DNA from: an uncultured Clostridia bacterium
Lineage (GTDB): Bacteria > Bacillota > Clostridia > Oscillospirales > Acutalibacteraceae
Direction: 5' to 3'
DNA length: 64,000 nucleotides
Assembly: GCA_937920235.1 (NCBI GenBank)
Contig: CALGUK010000034.1
Coordinates: forward strand, 1-64,000
The position numbers and the translations under genes were made by a program. Under the pieces are notes generated by a model. That model was not told where the DNA came from, did no database searches, and saw only the letters and a program-made list of their open reading frames with translations. Shown one piece after another: positions 15,715 through 24,773 of the stretch (position 1 is the stretch's first letter; each line of letters starts with the position of its first letter).

Positions 15715-17046
15715 TCATTTCGCGTCGGTTCCCGTAAATCTTATCATTTCAAGTCCCGGTGCATTTTCGGCATCAATTGCTTTATTGTAATCATCACAAA
15801 GTTTACCCCATTGTACCGACGATTTTTCAATAAGCACATTTTTTGCATTTCTGATGAAAAATCCGCTGTTTTTGTACTTTTCAACACCGTACTGAAGACA
15901 TGGTCTTAAATCATAAAGTCCGCAATCCCATTTTGAAGTCTTTGTCATTGTAACACTGACATTTTCAAAGGTTACATCCTCAATCATATTTTCTTCCGTG
16001 CCGTGAATAAGCACACCGTTTTCACCCTTACAGGTAATATTACGAAAACGGATATTCTTTATTTTACCTGACTTTGTATTTTCATCACGGTTAAATGTCG
16101 TAATCACTATCGGCTCGGCAGTTCCCCACCAATCCGGACAGAAACGTCGGGTTTCAATAATACAGTTAGAATATGTAACATTTTCCACATTCCCGCCGTC
16201 ACGAATCTGAATGGAAAGTCCGCGGTTACTCCTTGAAATAATACAGTTATCAACTATGACATTACGGAAATCGCCGACACCCTCCGTACCGATTTTAACA
16301 GCGGCAGATGTTGAAATGAGCGTGCAGTTTGCGATAATAATATTTTCACAGGGACCGTACTCTGCGTTTCCCTTTGAAGTTTTAAGGCAGATGCAGTCGT
16401 CTGCACATTCGACGTGACATCCCAGTATTCTGACATTTGTGCAGTGGTCGGGGTCGATACCGTCGGAGTTGGCAACATCGAGGTCATTGAGTATTCTTAT
16501 CTGAGAAATGAGCACATCGTCGCACCCTGCAGGATGAAGAGTCCAGAAAGGAGCGTCAACAATCGTCACATCCTTAAATGTGATATTATTGCTCTTTTCG
16601 ATGTAAATTACTGTGGGCCGCGGATAGAAATTGCCCGTTACATAATATTTATCCTTACGCTCGACAAAAGAGTGTCCGTTGGCATCAATGGTTCCCTCGC
16701 CCGAAATCGTACAGCCGTCCGACTCATATCCGTATATAAAGACAAATGAGGGCTTACCTGTTACGGGGTTGCCGATAAGTGCGGTTTTAGGATCGTTAAT
16801 CATATTGCAAGGACGAATGTAACCGTCAATATTGTCCGTCGCTTTAAGCCGTGAGCCTTTCTGAAGATGCAATTCGACGTTTTTCTTCATTCTGATTGAA
16901 TCGGAAAAATAAGTTTTTCCGCTTGTGAGCACAACCGTTCCACCGCCGTTTTCCTCAGCCTTATCAATTGCCGACTGAATAGCAACGCAGTCGTTGTTTA
17001 CACCATTACCAAGTGCGCCAAAATCTTCAGGATAAAAATATAACAT
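15715..17046 (-). CDS. Glycoside hydrolase family 28 (polygalacturonase-like)
   Basis: The 443-residue protein is a right-handed beta-helix of family GH28, which hydrolyses galacturonic acid linkages in pectin. It has the entry motif DFGALGNGVNNDCVAIQSAI near residue 8 and the catalytic aspartates in NSDGIDP (near 194) and CADDCICLK (near 216). The conserved GHG and RIK motifs of classical polygalacturonases are replaced by AAVKIGTEG and SIQIRDGG. This resembles the bacterial subgroup acting on short oligogalacturonides, as an inference. There is no signal peptide, so it probably acts in the cytosol on imported oligomers. GGAGGT precedes the ATG. Confidence 0.88.
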   Translation of the reverse strand: MLYFYPEDFGALGNGVNNDCVAIQSAIDKAEENGGGTVVLTSGKTYFSDSIRMKKNVELHLQKGSRLKATDNIDGYIRPCNMINDPKTALIGNPVTGKPSFVFIYGYESDGCTISGEGTIDANGHSFVERKDKYYVTGNFYPRPTVIYIEKSNNITFKDVTIVDAPFWTLHPAGCDDVLISQIRILNDLDVANSDGIDPDHCTNVRILGCHVECADDCICLKTSKGNAEYGPCENIIIANCTLISTSAAVKIGTEGVGDFRNVIVDNCIISRSNRGLSIQIRDGGNVENVTYSNCIIETRRFCPDWWGTAEPIVITTFNRDENTKSGKIKNIRFRNITCKGENGVLIHGTEENMIEDVTFENVSVTMTKTSKWDCGLYDLRPCLQYGVEKYKNSGFFIRNAKNVLIEKSSVQWGKLCDDYNKAIDAENAPGLEMIRFTGTDAK

Positions 17047-17122
17047 AATGTGGACCTCCGCTTAAAATCTGCAAAAAGTATAGCACAATAAAATTTAAAG
17101 AGCAATACTAAAGATAACAAAA

Positions 17123-17145
17123 AGCGCCCCTTTTCTATGGGCGCT
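17123..17145 (-). terminator. Terminator of the membrane HTH protein gene
   Basis: A 7-bp GC-rich stem (17123-17129 with 17139-17145) is followed leftward by TTTTGTT. It also insulates the GH28 gene. Confidence 0.75.
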
Positions 17146-17159
17146 CAAAAGTATAAAGA

Positions 17160-18143
17160 TTAAAATACCATCGCCAAAATCGGCAGAATTGTATAAACCA
17201 CAACTTCGACTTTTTTATTATCTGTTTTCACCAATACTAAAGCCCACGCAAGAGCAATAACCAAAGCATAACCTATTATGTCTGCAATCAGCATTCCCAA
17301 ATGATAATTATCAGAAGAAAGCGTGTATGGCACATACATTATCGCTGTTAAAATATAAGATATGGTTGCAAATATTGCAATAGTACGAAGCAATTTCCCT
17401 CTTTTTTCATCATCATCAAAAACTGCTGAATAAAGCAATTTGGCACAAATAAATGATATCAACAATGACATGCCGATTGACACAATAAGTGTAATTCCAT
17501 TCATACCGAACAATGCAAATATGTAAATATGTGAGGCTTCAAAGGAAGAAGTCTCAAGAAAATTTTCCATAACCGATTCAGTAATCAAACCAAGGAGCAT
17601 TGAAATACACGAAAACGGAGCGCCCGGTAAAACAGGATAAACAAACTGATACTTTTTAAGCTCACCGACATAATTTGTACGCTTCAAAAGATATTTTACA
17701 AGGAATATACCTGAAACAATTGAAACAACGGTCGGAAAATAATTTATAATTGCATTAATAGGGCCGGTCACCAAAAAAGTCGGATAATTTGCATCCGCAA
17801 AATTACCGTTTGATGCAACAGAAACCATCGTCAATATTAACTGTTGAACAGAAGCTAATGACATGGACACAAGACCTGTTATAATGCTCCAAACTATAGA
17901 CACTCCAAAGAAATATTTCAAAGGATTTGAAGGGTTTTTCTTTGCAATTTGTATTTTTATTGGTTCAGCAAAATAATCCTCAGGCAAAGAATACCGAAGA
18001 ATAAGTCTTTGCCTTATTTCCTCAGGAACGATACCCGACTCTTCAACAGCACGAAGTTCATCCTCTGTCATTTCCAAGACTTCTGCCAGATCCTTTAAAT
18101 AAAGACTTTTTTCTGCACGAAAATCAACTAATGTCTTTGCCAT
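17160..18143 (-). CDS. Multi-pass membrane protein with short HTH-like N-terminus
   Basis: The 327-residue protein starts with about 60 cytosolic residues that look like a small helix-turn-helix (LKDLAEVLEMTEDELRAVE). These are followed by roughly seven membrane segments between residues 80 and 325. I do not recognise the membrane domain. AGGAGGG stands directly before the ATG at 18143, so the in-frame ATG at 18179 is rejected. It is a single-gene unit between terminators. It could be a membrane-bound regulator or a sensor; nothing in the neighbourhood fixes a role. Confidence 0.75.
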   Translation of the reverse strand: MAKTLVDFRAEKSLYLKDLAEVLEMTEDELRAVEESGIVPEEIRQRLILRYSLPEDYFAEPIKIQIAKKNPSNPLKYFFGVSIVWSIITGLVSMSLASVQQLILTMVSVASNGNFADANYPTFLVTGPINAIINYFPTVVSIVSGIFLVKYLLKRTNYVGELKKYQFVYPVLPGAPFSCISMLLGLITESVMENFLETSSFEASHIYIFALFGMNGITLIVSIGMSLLISFICAKLLYSAVFDDDEKRGKLLRTIAIFATISYILTAIMYVPYTLSSDNYHLGMLIADIIGYALVIALAWALVLVKTDNKKVEVVVYTILPILAMVF

Positions 18144-18199
18144 AATAAACCCTCCTTTTAATTTGATAATATCATACAAAACAATTTATTGTCAATAAA

Positions 18200-18228
18200 A
18201 AAGTCCCCAAATACAAATCAGGGACTTT
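18200..18228 (-). terminator. Terminator of tRNA-Thr
   Basis: An 8-bp stem (18200-18207 with 18221-18228) directly follows the encoded CCA end and is followed leftward by a T-rich tract. Confidence 0.8.
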
Positions 18229-18303
18229 GGAGCTGGAAACGTGACTCGAACACGCGACCTGCTCATTACGAATGAGCTGCTCTACCAACTGAGCTATTCC
18301 AGC
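18228..18303 (-). tRNA. tRNA-Thr (anticodon CGT), CCA encoded
   Basis: The minus strand folds into a full cloverleaf. The acceptor stem is GCTGGAA/TTCCAGC, D stem GCTC/GAGC, anticodon stem GCTCA/TGAGC with loop TTCGTAA, and T arm GCGTG-TTCGAGT-CACGT. The discriminator is T, followed by CCA. Anticodon CGT reads the ACG threonine codon. Confidence 0.95.
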
Positions 18304-18324
18304 AAATATCAAATTGTAAATGAT

Positions 18325-18353
18325 ATTATATTCCATTCGTAAAATTTTTTCAA
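18325..18353 (-). promoter_or_regulatory. Promoter of tRNA-Thr
   Basis: On the minus strand TTGAAA (18348-18353), 17 bases, then TATAAT (18325-18330), about 21 bases before the mature tRNA. Confidence 0.85.
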
Positions 18354-18381
18354 GTCTTTTAATGCAAATTCTGATAAAGTG

Positions 18382-18390
18382 TGATACAAT
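18382..18390 (+). promoter_or_regulatory. Extended -10 promoter of the SDR gene
   Basis: TGA-TACAAT (18382-18390) is an extended -10 element. The -35 region is weak (TGCAAA at 18363-18368). It lies about 30 bases before the TTG start. Confidence 0.5.
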
Positions 18391-18420
18391 AATTATCAAA
18401 TCCGAAAGGAGAGATGAAAA

Positions 18421-19149
18421 TTGAACAATAAAGTTGCATTTGTAACAGGCGGTTCAAAGGGAATCGGCAAGGCGATTGTGTCAAGACTTATGGCTGACGG
18501 CTATAAGGTAGCCTTCACTTATAATAAATCTGAAGAAAGCGCACAAGATATTTGCAGAAACAGTGCAGGTCTCTGTCAAGCTTATAAGCTTGACATCCGT
18601 GACAGCAATGCCGTAAATAATGTTGTTGACGATATAGAAAAAAACTTCGGTGAAATCGCCGTTCTTGTCAACAATGCGGGAATTGCGGAGCAGGCATTGT
18701 TCACCGATATCACCGACACAATGTGGCACAATATGATTGAGACAAATCTCTCCGGTGCTTTCTACTGTAGCCGAGCCGTTCTCAGATATATGATTAACAG
18801 AAAAAGCGGAAAGATTATAAATATCGCATCAATCTGGGGAGAGACGGGCGGCTCCTGTGAGGTTCACTACTCTGCGGCAAAAGCCGGCCTCATCGGTATG
18901 ACAAAAGCTCTTGCGAAAGAGGTCGGTCTTTCAGGCATAACGGTAAACTACGTATCGCCCGGTGTAATTCTTACCGATATGACAAATCATTTTGATGAAG
19001 ATACGATGAGTGCTTTAAGAGAAGAAACACCTCTTAACCGAATCGGAACTCCCGAGGATGTTGCAGGTGCAGTCGCCTTTCTCGTATCGGACGATGCGAA
19101 ATTTATTACAGGACAGAACATTTCCGTAAACGGCGGAATGAAAATATAA
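18421..19149 (+). CDS. FabG-like short-chain dehydrogenase/reductase
   Basis: The 242-residue classical SDR has the NAD(P)-binding VTGGSKGIGKAI near residue 7, NNAG near 82, serine in NIASIWGE near 135 and the catalytic pair YSAAK near 148. It has the C-terminal GQNISVNGGMKI, as in 3-oxoacyl-ACP reductase (FabG). It starts with TTG; GAAAGGAG lies about ten bases upstream and the nearby ATG at 18413 is out of frame and stops after five codons. It stands alone, convergent with uxaC, so a role in fatty-acid synthesis or in sugar-acid reduction are both possible. Confidence 0.85.
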   Translation: MNNKVAFVTGGSKGIGKAIVSRLMADGYKVAFTYNKSEESAQDICRNSAGLCQAYKLDIRDSNAVNNVVDDIEKNFGEIAVLVNNAGIAEQALFTDITDTMWHNMIETNLSGAFYCSRAVLRYMINRKSGKIINIASIWGETGGSCEVHYSAAKAGLIGMTKALAKEVGLSGITVNYVSPGVILTDMTNHFDEDTMSALREETPLNRIGTPEDVAGAVAFLVSDDAKFITGQNISVNGGMKI

Positions 19150-19173
19150 AAGGGTGGCTTAAACCACCCTTTT
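19148..19173. terminator. Bidirectional terminator between the SDR gene and uxaC
   Basis: A 10-bp stem (19148-19157 with 19164-19173) and a six-base loop, with A and T runs on either side. Confidence 0.88.
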
Positions 19174-20574
19174 TTATATTCCGAAATAGTTTTTTGCATT
19201 ATTGAACGAGATATCCTCAACCACTTTTGAAAGGAACTGTGTATCATCGGGATATTTGCCCTCTTCAACAAGATCGCCGATAATCTCGCAGAGAATTCTT
19301 CTGAAATACTCGTGGCGCGGATATGACAGAAAGCTTCGTGAATCGGTAACCATTCCTACAAACTTTCCGAGAACTCCGAGATTTGCAAGCGTTTTCATTT
19401 GTTCACGCATACCGTCATAGTTATCGTTAAACCACCAGGCTGAGCCGAACTGAATTTTTGACTGAGCCTCACTCGACTGAAAATTGCCGAGCATTGTTCC
19501 GAGAACATAGTTATCCTTAGGATTAAGTGTGAAAAGGATGGTTTTCGGCAGTTTTCCCTTAACATCAAGAGAATCGAGATAGCGTGAGAGTCCGTATGCA
19601 AGCTGATGGTCGTGAACCGAATCAAAACCGGTGTCTGCTCCGACCGCCTTGAACATTCTTGCATTATTGTTTCTCATTGCCCCGAAATGAAGCTCCATTG
19701 CCCAGCCGAGCTCTGAATATTTTTCCCCGAAGAACTGTAAAAGTGCTGTTCTGTACTGGTCAAGCTCTTTCTTGGTAAACTCTCCGCCGCAAAGTGCTTT
19801 TGCGAAAATATTTTCAAGCTCGTCCTTGGTTGCAGGCTCAAACGGACAGTATTCCAGAGCGTGGTCACTTGCACGACAGCCCATTTCATTAAAGAACGAA
19901 ATTCTCTTGTCCAGAGCCGTTAAAAGCTCCTCGAACGTGTTGATTTTCATTTCTGCCGCCTTTTCCATAGCGACAATCCACTCCTTAAATGCAGGAGTGT
20001 CAATCAAAAAGGACTTGTCGGGGCGAAATGCGGGGATAACCTTGCACCGGAAGGATTTATCCTCAGCCAACAGCTTATGATACTCAAGGCTGTCTGCCGC
20101 ATCGTCTGTTGTGCACACACAGGCAACATTTGATTTTTCGATAAGAGAACGCGGAGTAAAGCCTCCGTTCTTTATCTGTTCATTACATTTTTCCCATATC
20201 ATATCGGCTGTTTTCGGACTTAACGGCTCGTATATCCCGAAATATCTTTGCAGCTCGAGATGTGTCCAATGATAAAGAGGATTTCCTATACAATAGGGCA
20301 GGCTCTCCGCCCACTTCATAAATTTATCGTAATCGCTTGCATCACCTGTTATGTATTTCTCATCCACACCGCAGCCTCTCATGGCACGCCATTTGTAATG
20401 GTCGCCCCCTAGCCACACCTTTGTGATGTTCTCAAAAGGCTTATCCTCGTAAATCTCCTTCGGTGAAAGGTGACAATGCCAGTCAAAAATCGGAGTATCC
20501 TTTGCTCCGTTTTCAAAAAGCACCTTCGCCGTTTCAGTTGAAAGTAAAAAATCCTTATCCATAAACGCTTTCAT
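19174..20574 (-). CDS. uxaC: Glucuronate/galacturonate isomerase
   Basis: UxaC isomerises D-glucuronate to D-fructuronate and D-galacturonate to D-tagaturonate, the first step of uronate breakdown. The 466-residue protein belongs to the amidohydrolase-like TIM barrels. It has the metal-binding DWHCHLSPKEIY near residue 31, WRAMRGCG near 63, WAMELHFGAMRNNN near 290 and the C-terminal DSRSFLSYPRHEYFRR near 409. The start at 20574 has AAGGTGG before it; the ATG at 20616 has none. It lies 14 kb from the uxuA operon it feeds. No UxaA/UxaB pair is in the window. Confidence 0.96.
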   Translation of the reverse strand: MKAFMDKDFLLSTETAKVLFENGAKDTPIFDWHCHLSPKEIYEDKPFENITKVWLGGDHYKWRAMRGCGVDEKYITGDASDYDKFMKWAESLPYCIGNPLYHWTHLELQRYFGIYEPLSPKTADMIWEKCNEQIKNGGFTPRSLIEKSNVACVCTTDDAADSLEYHKLLAEDKSFRCKVIPAFRPDKSFLIDTPAFKEWIVAMEKAAEMKINTFEELLTALDKRISFFNEMGCRASDHALEYCPFEPATKDELENIFAKALCGGEFTKKELDQYRTALLQFFGEKYSELGWAMELHFGAMRNNNARMFKAVGADTGFDSVHDHQLAYGLSRYLDSLDVKGKLPKTILFTLNPKDNYVLGTMLGNFQSSEAQSKIQFGSAWWFNDNYDGMREQMKTLANLGVLGKFVGMVTDSRSFLSYPRHEYFRRILCEIIGDLVEEGKYPDDTQFLSKVVEDISFNNAKNYFGI

Positions 20575-20702
20575 AAAATCCACCTTTATTTTCAGATTAT
20601 AATTATTGTAACACACAAAAATAAAAAATAACAGTATTTTATTGTTTTAATTTCACCGATATGCTAAAATATTACTATTAAAATTCTGTGAGGTAATGAT
20701 TT

Positions 20703-21668
20703 TTGAAAATCGGGAATGTTGAAATAAACGGAAAAGTCGTTTTAGCACCGATGGCGGGTGTCGCCGACCGCGCATTCCGCGAGTTGTGCGTAAGCTACGG
20801 CGCGGCGTATGTCGTAAGTGAAATGATAAGCTCAAAAGGAGTTTCAATGGGTGACAGAAAATCGAAGAACCTTATGTTTCTGTCCGACACGGAGCGTCCT
20901 GCCGCAGTTCAGATTTTCGGAAGTGACCCGAAAATTATGGCAGAAAGCATTGAATCCGTGATGCAGGTAAATCCGCAGATAATCGACATAAATATGGGGT
21001 GTCCCGCCCCTAAAATTTCCGGTAACGGAGGCGGTGCTTCTCTTGCGAAAAATCCCGTACTTGCAGAACAGATTGTCAGAGAGGTCGTAAAGGTCTCTCC
21101 CGTTCCAGTTACGGTAAAAATCCGTGCCGGTTGGGATGAAAGCTCCGTAAACGCAGTTGAGATGGCACAAAGGGCAGAAAATGCAGGCGCTTCTGCAATC
21201 ACGGTACACGGAAGAACGAAAAAACAGATGTATGCTCCGCCTGTTGACCGAAGCATAATCGCAGATGTAAAAAAAGCTGTTGCAATACCCGTTATCGGTA
21301 ACGGTGATATCGTCGATGCTATTTCCGCCGCCCGTATGCTTGAAGAGACAAACTGCGATCTGATTATGGTCGGCAGAGGTGCATTGGGAAGTCCGTGGAT
21401 ATTTTCTCAGATAAACGCTTATCTTGAGCACGAAAGAATACTGCCCTCTCCGCCTGTAAGCGAAAGAATGAGAGTTATGATAAAGCACATTGAAAAAATA
21501 TGTGAATACAAGGGCAATTTCATAGGTATGCGAGAAGCAAGAAAGCATGCCGGATGGTACACAAAGGGACTTCACGGTGCAACAAAATACCGCCGTGAGC
21601 TATGCTCTCTGGAAACAATGGAGCAGTTGCAGGAAATTGCATATAAAATCTGCCTTGAAAATCAGTAA
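20703..21668 (+). CDS. dusB: tRNA-dihydrouridine synthase B
   Basis: The 321-residue flavoenzyme reduces uridines in the tRNA D-loop using FMN and NADPH. The family marks are LAPMAGVADRAFRE near residue 15, QIFGSDP near 71, the active-site cysteine in NMGCPAPKISGNGGGAS near 100, KIRAGWD near 140, TVHGRTKKQMY near 166 and VGRGALGSPW near 224. It starts with TTG, with GAGGTAATG as ribosome site. It stands alone with its own terminator. A companion gene such as lysS or greA, common next to dusB in other species, is absent. Confidence 0.94.
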   Translation: MKIGNVEINGKVVLAPMAGVADRAFRELCVSYGAAYVVSEMISSKGVSMGDRKSKNLMFLSDTERPAAVQIFGSDPKIMAESIESVMQVNPQIIDINMGCPAPKISGNGGGASLAKNPVLAEQIVREVVKVSPVPVTVKIRAGWDESSVNAVEMAQRAENAGASAITVHGRTKKQMYAPPVDRSIIADVKKAVAIPVIGNGDIVDAISAARMLEETNCDLIMVGRGALGSPWIFSQINAYLEHERILPSPPVSERMRVMIKHIEKICEYKGNFIGMREARKHAGWYTKGLHGATKYRRELCSLETMEQLQEIAYKICLENQ

Positions 21669-21691
21669 TATTCCGATTTATATTGACTGCT

Positions 21692-21724
21692 ATGACACTT
21701 TCACAAATCTGTGCAAAGTGTCAT
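21692..21724 (+). terminator. Terminator of dusB
   Basis: A 10-bp stem (21692-21701 with 21715-21724), with an inner CACA/TGTG extension, followed by TTGTTTTT. Confidence 0.85.
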
Positions 21725-21745
21725 TTGTTTTTATCGGAACAAAAA

Positions 21746-21773
21746 AGAGACACCTCTGTGTGAAGTGCCTCTC
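21746..21773 (-). terminator. Terminator of the MurE-like/GPH/phosphoesterase operon
   Basis: An 11-bp stem with G-U pairs, followed leftward by six T residues (A run at 21741-21746). It lies ten bases after the phosphoesterase stop. Confidence 0.8.
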
Positions 21774-21781
21774 GTTTTGTT

Positions 21782-23173
21782 TTACTTTTCAAAGGTTCCC
21801 TGCCAGTCATCAGGCGGAGCGTTATATATTACTCCGTCAAGGATTACGTCGAGTATTTTAATTATATCCTCCGTACCCTTTTTGAGTTTCAGAACCTTCT
21901 TTACTCTTTTATTCAGCAAAGCCCATATTGCCAGGTATTCGGGAGTGTAAGGGTTATACGGCTCGTTGCCGAGGAATACGTTTGTTACACACTCCAAGAG
22001 GAAGTCCTTGACATTTCTTTCTCTTATCGACTCACCGATATATTTGCTTATACCGAAGATTTTTCCGATAGTCCCGAATGTTGCCTTCTGTAAAAATTTT
22101 CCGAAGGGAACCAAAATCGGCTCTGCCTTGTAAATCATCTCGGGAGTCATACTGAATGATGTGGAAAGCTCTGCAAGCTTCGGAATATCATAAGCCATAG
22201 AATCAAAAATCGCATTGAGAAACTGCAGGAAATTCTCCTTTGTATATTCATCTACGGTCATTCCCTTTAAGTCCCAATCAAAGCTGTCAATCTTTACGCT
22301 GTCAACAATAACCTGCGTATCCGTCATAACGACCTTTCGCATTGCGTTGGGATATCCTACCGCCGAACAGGTATTTATGTCATAAAGCTCATTACCTTTA
22401 GCCGTGGTCATCTTTGCGATGTTCATCATATGGGTATGTCCCGTAAAGATAAACTTTATGCCGTTATCTGCCAAAAATTCAGATGTCTTTTCGTAATCGC
22501 CGAGCATATCTCTTTTGCTGAAAAGAGGATATATGGGACTGGGCGGCAGAACGGGATGATGGGTTACGGCAAAAATGTAATCTCCTTTGGCTTTTGCCTC
22601 ATCAATCTGTTCCTTTATCCATTCAAGGCAGTCGTCATAATAACCGCAGAAAAATTCGTCTCCGTCGTCGTTGAGGCAGAGAAGTCTGTACCCCTCCTGC
22701 AGCTGAACACAGTAAGAATGACTTGGTTTATGTATTGATAACGCTTCTGAAAGACCGAAATCGCGGTATATTTCAAGCAAATCATCACGCTCGGTGCGGG
22801 TTGCCGTGAGAAGCTCATCTCCCACACATTTCTCGGCCTTACCGGTACCGTTTCCGTTTTCCGCATAATAATCGTGCGTTCCCGTTGTGACGTAAACCTT
22901 TTTACCCGCATCCTTAAGTCGCTGCAGACGCGGCAGAAGATCTTTGTGGCTCTCCATTGCGCCGTTACAGGTAACATCTCCCGTAACAAGAACAATGTCG
23001 GTTTCTCTGTCCTCGATTATCTTATCAAAATACGCATCTATCATCGCGCCCGTTTCTGCAAGGCACTTCTGATCGGAAAGACAGATTTTTTCAAAGGCTT
23101 TACCCTCAATTCCGAGCTCAAGGGCATAATGGTGCAGGTCCGTTATCTGATAAAATCTAAGCTCTTTACTCAT
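21782..23173 (-). CDS. Calcineurin-like metallophosphoesterase, cytosolic
   Basis: The 463-residue protein has the binuclear-metal phosphoesterase motifs: ITDLHH near residue 10, VTGDVTCNGAMESH near 63, TGTHDYY near 97 (in place of GNHE), VTHHPV near 204 and FTGHTHMMN near 244. There is no signal peptide. A C-terminal helical domain of about 170 residues has no family I can name. It is the last gene of a four-gene operon behind a GPH sugar symporter, so a sugar-phosphate or nucleotide-sugar substrate is possible, but this is inference. AAGGTGAG precedes the ATG. Confidence 0.85.
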   Translation of the reverse strand: MSKELRFYQITDLHHYALELGIEGKAFEKICLSDQKCLAETGAMIDAYFDKIIEDRETDIVLVTGDVTCNGAMESHKDLLPRLQRLKDAGKKVYVTTGTHDYYAENGNGTGKAEKCVGDELLTATRTERDDLLEIYRDFGLSEALSIHKPSHSYCVQLQEGYRLLCLNDDGDEFFCGYYDDCLEWIKEQIDEAKAKGDYIFAVTHHPVLPPSPIYPLFSKRDMLGDYEKTSEFLADNGIKFIFTGHTHMMNIAKMTTAKGNELYDINTCSAVGYPNAMRKVVMTDTQVIVDSVKIDSFDWDLKGMTVDEYTKENFLQFLNAIFDSMAYDIPKLAELSTSFSMTPEMIYKAEPILVPFGKFLQKATFGTIGKIFGISKYIGESIRERNVKDFLLECVTNVFLGNEPYNPYTPEYLAIWALLNKRVKKVLKLKKGTEDIIKILDVILDGVIYNAPPDDWQGTFEK

Positions 23174-23182
23174 AATCTCACC

Positions 23183-24586
23183 TTATTCTGCTTTTTCAGA
23201 TGCCCTTTTCTCGATTATATAGCTGTGTACCTTATCGGCAAGCTCACCGTAAATTGTAAATTTCTTTCTGAAAACAATAAGCGATGCAAGGAAGAATACC
23301 ATCGGGATACCGAAGCACACAATCCCTATGCCTGTTTTAGTCGTTTCGTTTACGGTTCTGACAGTCGTAATCTGCTCATTATAATTCATAAGTCCCAGAG
23401 CACTGAACAGAACAAAGGTCTGAATTGTGTATGCCATTTTCTGCAAAAAGCCCTTCATTGAGAAGGTTATACTTTCGTTTCTTGTTCCGTTTTTGTATTC
23501 GCCGTAATCAACAATATCGGCAAGGAAAATCGTCTGTGAAACAAACATTGACGATACGCCCACAGAGGCAAGAATATAGCACACATCCATAATAACAACA
23601 TTCAGATTCAGAATCGGCCCCGTTATCAGCATCAGAGCATATCCGACGATCGCCGTGCAAAGAGAGATTGTGTAGGTTTTTCTCTTTGTAAACCAATTTG
23701 TGAGTATCGGTACAACGAGAAGTCCCAATACCGAGCCGACCGTTCCTATAGTCTGGAAAAGTGACTGGAGCTGTGAATCGCCCAACGAATCAGTAAAATA
23801 ATAAACTGCCGTTGAGCTGGTAAGGTACCAGCCCGCATTTGAAAGCATTGCAAAAATAATGAAGACCACAAGCTGATCGTTGTTTTTTATCACATTGAAA
23901 ATCTGTTTCAGGCTGAATTTCTGCTTTTCGCCATAAACAACATTTTTCTCTTTAGTAACGAGAACACATATAACGGCAAAGAAGACGAGAGCAACACCGC
24001 AGATACCTGCCCAGCGTGAAAAACCCGTTGCACTGTAGCCTTTTTCATCGGTAATTCCGCTTGAGAGTAACGGACATATAATTGGCGTGAGGATTGAAAT
24101 TATACCCTGACCGACACCTGAAAAAGCTCGTGCAACCGTTGCAACAAGATTTCTTTCTTTTTCTTCACTTGTGAACGACGGCACCATTGACCAATACGGA
24201 ATATCCGCCATAGTGTTTGTCATTCCCCAGAGCACATACATAATTCCTATGTAAATATAGAGAGGAAGGCCGCTGATTCCGAAGGATGTAAACAAAAGGA
24301 AGAGCACAACCGCGTTACAAACTGCACCTATAAGTATCCAGGGCCGGTATTTACCGTGTTTTGTTCTTGTGTTATCAACGATTGTACCCATCATCGGGTC
24401 ATTTATTCCGTCCCAGATTCTTGCAAGAGGAGTGATGAGAAGCAAAAAGCCTTCCCGGAGTCCCAACACACTTGAAAGATAGTATGACAGAAACGAATAA
24501 AACATTCCGTAACTCAAATCGAGCCCGATTGCTCCCACGCCGTAGCCCAGCGCCGTTTTGAAAATTGATTTTGACTTATTAGACAT
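23183..24586 (-). CDS. GPH-family sugar:cation symporter (MelB-like, MFS fold)
   Basis: The 467-residue protein has twelve predicted membrane segments and the family signature RIWDGINDPMMGTIVDNT near residue 52, followed by KHGKYRPWIL. These are marks of the glycoside-pentoside-hexuronide:cation symporters. A second family segment, DIVDYGEYKNGTRNE, is near residue 356. Members import glycosides, pentosides or hexuronides with sodium or protons. The uronate genes nearby make hexuronide uptake attractive, but it sits in a different operon, with the MurE-like ligase. The start overlaps the small upstream gene by eight bases, and GAGGTGAG precedes it. Confidence 0.9.
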   Translation of the reverse strand: MSNKSKSIFKTALGYGVGAIGLDLSYGMFYSFLSYYLSSVLGLREGFLLLITPLARIWDGINDPMMGTIVDNTRTKHGKYRPWILIGAVCNAVVLFLLFTSFGISGLPLYIYIGIMYVLWGMTNTMADIPYWSMVPSFTSEEKERNLVATVARAFSGVGQGIISILTPIICPLLSSGITDEKGYSATGFSRWAGICGVALVFFAVICVLVTKEKNVVYGEKQKFSLKQIFNVIKNNDQLVVFIIFAMLSNAGWYLTSSTAVYYFTDSLGDSQLQSLFQTIGTVGSVLGLLVVPILTNWFTKRKTYTISLCTAIVGYALMLITGPILNLNVVIMDVCYILASVGVSSMFVSQTIFLADIVDYGEYKNGTRNESITFSMKGFLQKMAYTIQTFVLFSALGLMNYNEQITTVRTVNETTKTGIGIVCFGIPMVFFLASLIVFRKKFTIYGELADKVHSYIIEKRASEKAE

Positions 24587-24773
24587 TGCCCGTTCTCACC
24601 TCTTCAATTTTTGCCTTGAGTTCGTTTTTAATTTCGGGGAACTCTCTTGAAAAGTTCTCCTGCTTTTCCTCATATTTTGAGAGTGCAAGACTCAACACTC
24701 CCACGGTGGCGGTTACAAAAGGAACAACCTTAATTACCGTTTTTGCTGTTTTTAAGATTTTTTTGCTATCCAT
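24579..24773 (-). CDS. Small single-pass membrane protein, unknown
   Basis: The 64-residue protein has a basic N-terminus, one hydrophobic segment (about residues 13-31) and a charged helical C-terminus. I do not recognise it. It is tightly embedded: its ATG shares a base with the stop codon of the MurE-like gene (TAATG) and its end overlaps the symporter start by eight bases. This placement supports a real, translationally coupled gene. It may assist or anchor one of its neighbours. Confidence 0.65.
   Translation of the reverse strand: MDSKKILKTAKTVIKVVPFVTATVGVLSLALSKYEEKQENFSREFPEIKNELKAKIEEVRTGNV

Noticed and set aside
18172..18399. Open frame across the tRNA-Thr gene
   Set aside because: It is explained by the tRNA, its terminator and its promoter.
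20844..21575. Open frame of 243 codons antisense to dusB
   Set aside because: The composition is cysteine/histidine-rich in the way typical of antisense frames, and it lies wholly inside a clear DusB gene.
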